From an uncultured Oscillospiraceae bacterium (GTDB taxonomy: Bacteria; Bacillota; Clostridia; Oscillospirales; Acutalibacteraceae), in contig CAJKBW010000008.1 of assembly GCA_905198295.1 (NCBI GenBank), positions 1-49,661 of the forward strand: a DNA stretch of 49,661 nucleotides. The letters are read 5' to 3'. Numbering within the stretch: the first letter of the stretch is position 1; each line of letters opens with the position of its first letter. Both the position numbers and the translations under genes were made by a program. Shown piece by piece: positions 45,808 through 49,661 of this stretch. The notes under the pieces were generated by a model, which was not told where the DNA came from, did no database searches, and was given only the letters and a program-made list of their open reading frames with translations.

Positions 45808-47745
45808 TTAATCAAAATGCCAGCCGTTTCCGGCACGGAGGTTGCGGATCAGCACTTCAAAATCGCCGGAAGGTTTGCCGTACAGCGCAAATTTGAGCTT
45901 GCCGCTGCAGGACAGCTTCCACACTGCCTCCACTTCGTCGGCGAGCTGCTCAGGGGTCAAATCCAGATCCTGAAGGAAATCGCGCATGGTACTGTAAACA
46001 ATTTCGCCCTTTTTCTTCGCGCATTCCGGTACAAACCCCGTCCAGTCGGTCCAGTCGAGCAGACGCATCCGCCGGCCATAGCCGACGTAATCCCCCGTCT
46101 GCAGGCCGCGCTGGCGGAAATAAGCGCCGAGCGTCTCACAGCAGGCGTGCGTCTGCGGTGCGGCCCACTGCGTCAGAAAATCGTCATAGGCGGATTCTCC
46201 GCGGCGATGCGGGGCGGACACCTTCACCCGTTTGGGCTTCTGCACCCGCGGATCGGTCAGCAGCGCGTACCAGCGCGGGTCAGGCGGCGCGATGTCAAAG
46301 GACAGGCAGCGCATGGTCTCACTGCGGGGATCATACTGCCAGATGTGGAAGGCCCAGCGGCCGTCGGTGCAGGCTATGTGGCCGAGCGCGGACAGCACCT
46401 GTTCGCGCAATTGCGCCTCCTGCTCGGTTTCCCGCCGCAGCAGGCCACTGCGCACAAAGCAGGGGGAATAGGCGGCAAATACCCTATCGGCCGGTTTCGC
46501 CAGAATATCGGCCGTCACCGCCGGAGTCAGCCACGGGGCGCCATGAGCGGCGTACAGTTCCCCGGCGAGCGCCCGCAGACGGGCGTCGGCCGTCACCGCC
46601 AGACTGATCAGCAGAATATCCGCCGCTCGTTCATCCAGCGGTATGGTTCCATATGTACCTGCGGATACGGTCAGTGCCTTGCCGTCTGCCGTACGCAGAC
46701 GGGTGAGCCGGGACAGCCGATCGGCCAGGGTGCGCCAGGCGTCGAGCAGACGGGCGGAGCATTTGCCCGCCATTGCGGAGAGCACGGCTTCCAGCTGCTC
46801 CTGCTCTTTTGGCGTGACGCCGTCCCGGCCGTCGAACGTATGCAGGAGCGCTTCCAGCTGCGCCGCTGTCAGATCCGCGGCCCATTCGCTGCCGGCAGAG
46901 GTGAGATACAGGATCGACTGCGGATTTTTGGCGATCTCCTTTGTCCAGAAAGCGACGGTTTCGGCATCCTCCATCTGCGCGAGCGACCAGAGGGCGGCTT
47001 TCCGTGCCCTGCCCTTCTCGGCTTTGACCAGATCCCGCAGCAAAGGAGCGTTTTCGCTGTGTCTGCCGAGGGCATGGATCAGAGCTTCGCGCACCTCCTT
47101 CTGGGCAGTGTCCAGCTGGGTGACGAACCAGGTGTTATCGGTATCCAGCCCGGTGAGTATTTCTACCCGGCGCACCATCTCTCTGCCGCCGGCCGGATCA
47201 AAGCCAGCCTTGAGCAACGGGACAACGGCGGGACCGCCCTGCATCAGGCAATGTGCGATCAGTTCGGCCATCTCACCGTAGGGATCGCCCAGACCGTGCA
47301 CCATCGCGGAAAGCACCCGGTAGTCCCCGAGCGCGGGAGAATGGCTGTCCACGGCGCTGCGCAGCACCTCAAACCGGCCGGAGCCGGTGGTGCTCAGCGC
47401 GGTCAGCAGCGGCTGCAGCTGGCTGTGCCGCAGCGGAACGTACTGCCCGCCGCCCACCGGCAGCGGGGAGGCTTCCCCATCCAGACCGGTAACGGCCTGG
47501 GTGTAGAGCACCGCGTCGACGAGGGCCAGGGTATCCAGCAGCAGCGAGGCGCGCGCTTCGGCAGGCGCTTGCAGCAGCTGTTTCACCCCGGCGTCTATTC
47601 TGGCAAAAACCGGGCTGGCCGCCGCGAGCGGTGCCAGCTCCTCCGCCGCGCGGCGGAGCCGGAAGTCCTCCGGGAGCAGGTTGGTTCCCGCGAGAATGGT
47701 ATGTTCGAGCCGTTCCTTCACGGCATAAACAGGCTGAAGATTCAT
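45808..47745 (-). CDS. Large helical-repeat (HEAT-like) protein
   Basis: 645 residues, no signal peptide. The middle (about 120-300) has short amphipathic repeats like AELIAHCLMQGGPAVVPLLK, EVREALIHALGRHSENAPLL and RARKAALWSLAQMEDAETV, typical of HEAT solenoids. The C-terminal region is distinct (WTDWTGFVPECAKKKGEIVYST, ending AGNGWHFD). I recall DUF5691 proteins holding the equivalent place in actinobacterial versions of this cluster, but cannot verify homology. Probably a scaffold. It starts 17 bp after the SWIM gene with GAAAGGAGGG. Confidence 0.8.
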   Translation of the reverse strand: MNLQPVYAVKERLEHTILAGTNLLPEDFRLRRAAEELAPLAAASPVFARIDAGVKQLLQAPAEARASLLLDTLALVDAVLYTQAVTGLDGEASPLPVGGGQYVPLRHSQLQPLLTALSTTGSGRFEVLRSAVDSHSPALGDYRVLSAMVHGLGDPYGEMAELIAHCLMQGGPAVVPLLKAGFDPAGGREMVRRVEILTGLDTDNTWFVTQLDTAQKEVREALIHALGRHSENAPLLRDLVKAEKGRARKAALWSLAQMEDAETVAFWTKEIAKNPQSILYLTSAGSEWAADLTAAQLEALLHTFDGRDGVTPKEQEQLEAVLSAMAGKCSARLLDAWRTLADRLSRLTRLRTADGKALTVSAGTYGTIPLDERAADILLISLAVTADARLRALAGELYAAHGAPWLTPAVTADILAKPADRVFAAYSPCFVRSGLLRRETEQEAQLREQVLSALGHIACTDGRWAFHIWQYDPRSETMRCLSFDIAPPDPRWYALLTDPRVQKPKRVKVSAPHRRGESAYDDFLTQWAAPQTHACCETLGAYFRQRGLQTGDYVGYGRRMRLLDWTDWTGFVPECAKKKGEIVYSTMRDFLQDLDLTPEQLADEVEAVWKLSCSGKLKFALYGKPSGDFEVLIRNLRAGNGWHFD

Positions 47746-47762
47746 AGTTTCCCTCCTTTCAG

Positions 47763-49214
47763 TCAGTACTGCAGGCGGACGATCTGATTTTCCGTGAGCA
47801 GGCTGTATGGATGCACGCAGATGCGCCGGTCGGTCTCATCGTAAAAAAGCAGGCCGAACATCAGCTGGTTCTCCAGCATGGCGGCATCCGGCAGCATGGC
47901 CAGCCGCGCGGTGGTGCGGTGGTCGTCGCCGTCCTCTTCACGGTCACGCAGCACAATGCGGGCGCCGGCGGGGTCCTCAAGCACCGTTTCCCCGCCTGCA
48001 CGGCAGAGCCGGGCATAGGGCAGCAGCACGCCGGCGTATTTCGGGGAGAGGGTGTTTTTGATCTGGTTTTTCACCAGCTTGACCGCCGTCGCCAGATCCG
48101 GCTGTGCCCGATCTCGGAGCCGGAGCAGGATATCCGGAGTCAACGGCTGCATGGTGCAGCCCTCCCAACGGATGCGGCGGTTGAGTTCGCCGGGATACTG
48201 GAACAGCTCCGGCACGCAGACAAGATCAAAACAGGAATCATCGGCCTTGACGTATTTCAGCGCTTTGACTGGCCGGTAATTGAGCGTCTGGCCGATTTCA
48301 CCGGTGTCGGCGTCGACCCAGTAACCACGGTCGATAAACTCCCGTCGGGCTTCGTCGTAACGGACGTCAAAGGACAGTTGTACAAGCTGTGCGTTTTCCG
48401 TGTATGAGCCGATCGCCCGCAGATCCTCCAAGCGCCAGATGCCGCCGAGCGCCTCAAACAGAATGGTATCCTCGGCGGTGAACCGGTCCTGTTCCAGCCG
48501 GGCTTCCAGAAAAGCCCGCGCCTTTTTGATGGTGGAAGACAGCGCCACCAGGATGCGGGAGGCCTGTGCATATCCGCGTGCGGCGTTTGCGGGATCCTGC
48601 TGGATGGTTCGTACGGTCAGGGCGAGGCGGGAAAAAGCCAGCTGCGGACCGGTCAGGTAGTAGCTGCCGAGATCCTTTGCCAGCTTTTCATACGACTGAA
48701 TCGAAGTGCCCGCCAGAGTCGACAGTCCGGCGGCCAGAAGGTCGTCAATCATGCGCTGCGCCATGTCCAGCCCTTCAAGCTGTTTTTTCATTTTTTTCGA
48801 CTGTGCCGCGGCATTCGGCTTTTTCGGCTGTACGGAGGTGCCGGCATCGCTGCCTTCTTCCTTTTTGGCAGCACGGGCGGCCTGCTTGGCACGCTTATCC
48901 GCGATATCCTGCGGCAGCTCCGCCACGGCAAACGGTTTATCCGCCAGGATTTCAAACAGCAGGCCGAGCGCGTGCTTGCAGGGAAACTGCCGGCTCGGGC
49001 AGGAGCAGCGGCAGATGGGGGCATCGGGATTCACAAAATCGATGGAAGTATGGTAGGGTGTTTTTCCGCTGCCCGTACAGTCCGCCCAGTACAGCGTGCC
49101 GTCTTCCGTCTTGTGCCAGGCGGAAAAGCTGCCCTTTTTCGACAGCTTACGGCCGTTTTCCGCTGCCGTGGGGTTGGGAGCCTGCGACAGGATGAAGGAT
49201 TCAGTAATAGCCAT
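47763..49214 (-). CDS. SWIM zinc-finger protein
   Basis: 483 residues. The SWIM motif is CRCSCPSRQFPCKHALGLL (Cys70-x-Cys72-x6-Cys79-x-His81, with an extra Cys68), a predicted zinc module for nucleic-acid or protein binding. A Lys/Ala-rich linker (about 105-145) precedes a large helical and beta domain of unknown function. First gene of the operon; AAGGGAGG lies 10 bp before the ATG at 49214. The family is conserved with MoxR, DUF5682 and VWA genes in other phyla as I recall, without assigned function. Confidence 0.87.
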   Translation of the reverse strand: MAITESFILSQAPNPTAAENGRKLSKKGSFSAWHKTEDGTLYWADCTGSGKTPYHTSIDFVNPDAPICRCSCPSRQFPCKHALGLLFEILADKPFAVAELPQDIADKRAKQAARAAKKEEGSDAGTSVQPKKPNAAAQSKKMKKQLEGLDMAQRMIDDLLAAGLSTLAGTSIQSYEKLAKDLGSYYLTGPQLAFSRLALTVRTIQQDPANAARGYAQASRILVALSSTIKKARAFLEARLEQDRFTAEDTILFEALGGIWRLEDLRAIGSYTENAQLVQLSFDVRYDEARREFIDRGYWVDADTGEIGQTLNYRPVKALKYVKADDSCFDLVCVPELFQYPGELNRRIRWEGCTMQPLTPDILLRLRDRAQPDLATAVKLVKNQIKNTLSPKYAGVLLPYARLCRAGGETVLEDPAGARIVLRDREEDGDDHRTTARLAMLPDAAMLENQLMFGLLFYDETDRRICVHPYSLLTENQIVRLQY

Positions 49215-49251
49215 GAACAGGAAACCTCCCTTATGATTGCTATTGTCAAAC

Positions 49252-49260
49252 AGTATACCA
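49252..49260 (-). promoter_or_regulatory. Extended -10 promoter of the SWIM operon
   Basis: On the minus strand TGGTATACT (49260-49252), about 38 bp before the SWIM start codon. The -35 region is T-rich without a good consensus match. The AT-rich stretch 49261-49391 holds nothing else that I can support. Confidence 0.45.
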
Positions 49261-49391
49261 TAGCCAGGAAAAAAGAAAATGTATTTTTATGAAAAGAATG
49301 ACATAGCCGCCAGGAATTTGGTGTTGAAATTTCAGGGTGTTGCGGCCGGGACTTCGGCGGCGCTGTGGAAGTTGTCTTACTTGAATTTCAC

Positions 49392-49440
49392 AAGATAACG
49401 GCGGCAGAGAGATGCAAAAACTCTTTGCCGCCGTTATCTT
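49392..49440. terminator. Long hairpin after the right-edge small ORF
   Basis: AAGATAACGGCGGCA (49392-49406) pairs perfectly with TGCCGCCGTTATCTT (49426-49440). A smaller AGAG/CTCT stem sits within the loop. T tracts are weak on both sides, so it may be a poor terminator or a processing signal for the minus-strand genes to its right. Confidence 0.5.
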
Positions 49441-49510
49441 AATTATCATCTTCATCGTTTGACCAACCGGATTTAATATGTAATCCCCCCGAATTCATAT
49501 CCATTGTCAT
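49439..49510 (-). CDS. 23-codon ORF overlapping the upstream stop
   Basis: The ATG at 49510 overlaps the stop of the right-edge gene (ATGA) and follows GGGAGATAAT. The frame ends at TAA 49441-49439, whose bases are part of the hairpin. The peptide starts MTMDMNSGGLHIKSGW and ends in an acidic tail. It may be a tiny co-translated protein or the end of the upstream gene separated by a frameshift; a single-base shift would join the two frames. No family recognised. Confidence 0.4.
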   Translation of the reverse strand: MTMDMNSGGLHIKSGWSNDEDDN

Positions 49511-49661
49511 ATTATCTCCCGCCCGCATCTACTGTTTCGATAATACCCGTTTTGCTGACACACTTGATGAATTGTTTCAGCAAAAATAGATCTGGATTTT
49601 TTATTATCATCAATGTTTATATTCTTTTTGTATATGTAATTATCTCTGACCTGTTGCCACA
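49507..49661 (-). CDS. C-terminal fragment of an AT-rich gene (right edge)
   Basis: An open frame enters from the right edge and ends at TGA 49509-49507, giving about 51 residues rich in Asn, Lys, Ile and Gln (for example NYIYKKNINIDDNKKSRSIF, ending RCGREII). Base composition is far more AT-rich than the core genes, as for the orphans at 6760 and 32876. The 5' part is outside the window, and no family can be named. Confidence 0.5.
   Translation of the reverse strand, partial: WQQVRDNYIYKKNINIDDNKKSRSIFAETIHQVCQQNGYYRNSRCGREII

Noticed and set aside
45769..47787. A 672-codon plus-strand frame across the helical-repeat gene
   Set aside because: Antisense shadow of a real gene with clear operon spacing. 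The composition is Arg/Gly/Gln-rich with no motifs.

Overview
The window reads as chromosomal DNA of a high-G+C anaerobic Firmicute. A gut-type clostridium of the Oscillospirales kind is my best guess; this is an inference. The grounds are AGGAGG-type ribosome binding sites, sigma-A promoters with 17-bp spacers, a tyrosine T-box, a cobalamin riboswitch, ferredoxin-dependent 2-oxoacid oxidation, Rrf2 control of cysteine genes, and families common in clostridia (DUF3006, DUF3810, YerC/YecD, DUF134, a membrane-hairpin SbcC homologue). No rRNA, tRNA, CRISPR array, prophage or complete insertion sequence was seen.

Layout. 1-4.8 kb: a PocR-domain protein cut by the left edge, divergent from a RACo-like corrinoid activator; then DUF3795, xpt behind its own promoter and an early terminator, a ComEC-like beta-lactamase-fold hydrolase and DUF3006. 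4.9-11.1 kb: a small hypothetical gene, rlmD, an AT-richer orphan, a 1001-residue membrane protein joining a subtilisin domain, a von Willebrand A domain and a zinc ribbon, and a HAD hydrolase. 11.1-14.9 kb (minus): an Rrf2 regulator translationally coupled to an AadA-like nucleotidyltransferase, and a metY-cysK operon with an unannotated 31-codon leader ORF and an inverted repeat resembling a site in the rrf2 promoter. 15-20.5 kb: a YhaO/YhaN-type nuclease pair, a DUF47 protein and DUF3810. 20.6-22.6 kb (minus): DUF134, a NifX-like protein, a Crp/Fnr regulator and trxA, with a perfect FNR-type palindrome over the promoter. 22.7-26.7 kb: a cell-surface protein, a serine recombinase, YdcF and a lipoprotein with a catalytically dead NlpC/P60 domain.

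26.8-32.8 kb: a sodium:solute symporter, then phenylacetate-CoA ligase, iorA, iorB and a double-ACT protein, a coherent module for aryl-pyruvate/aryl-acetate metabolism. 32.9-33.4 kb: an AT-rich zincin-like orphan. 33.6-37.3 kb (minus): a cobalamin-riboswitch-controlled BtuFCD importer with a divergent cobalamin-adenosyltransferase-like protein. 37.4-41.2 kb: T-box and tyrS, then a YerC-like repressor, a methyltransferase and hslO. 41.2-49.2 kb (minus): a tight five-gene operon of SWIM zinc finger, helical-repeat protein, MoxR-type AAA+ ATPase, DUF5682 and VWA protein. This is the best candidate here for a poorly characterised multi-component system. The right edge holds a partial AT-rich gene and a 23-codon ORF overlapping its stop.

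How the parts relate. Corrinoid chemistry recurs (PocR, RACo, B12 uptake, adenosyltransferase fold). So does sulfur and redox handling (metY, cysK, Rrf2, Crp/Fnr with a paired-cysteine motif, thioredoxin, Hsp33). All functions are assigned from reading the sequence and from family knowledge; no searches were run.
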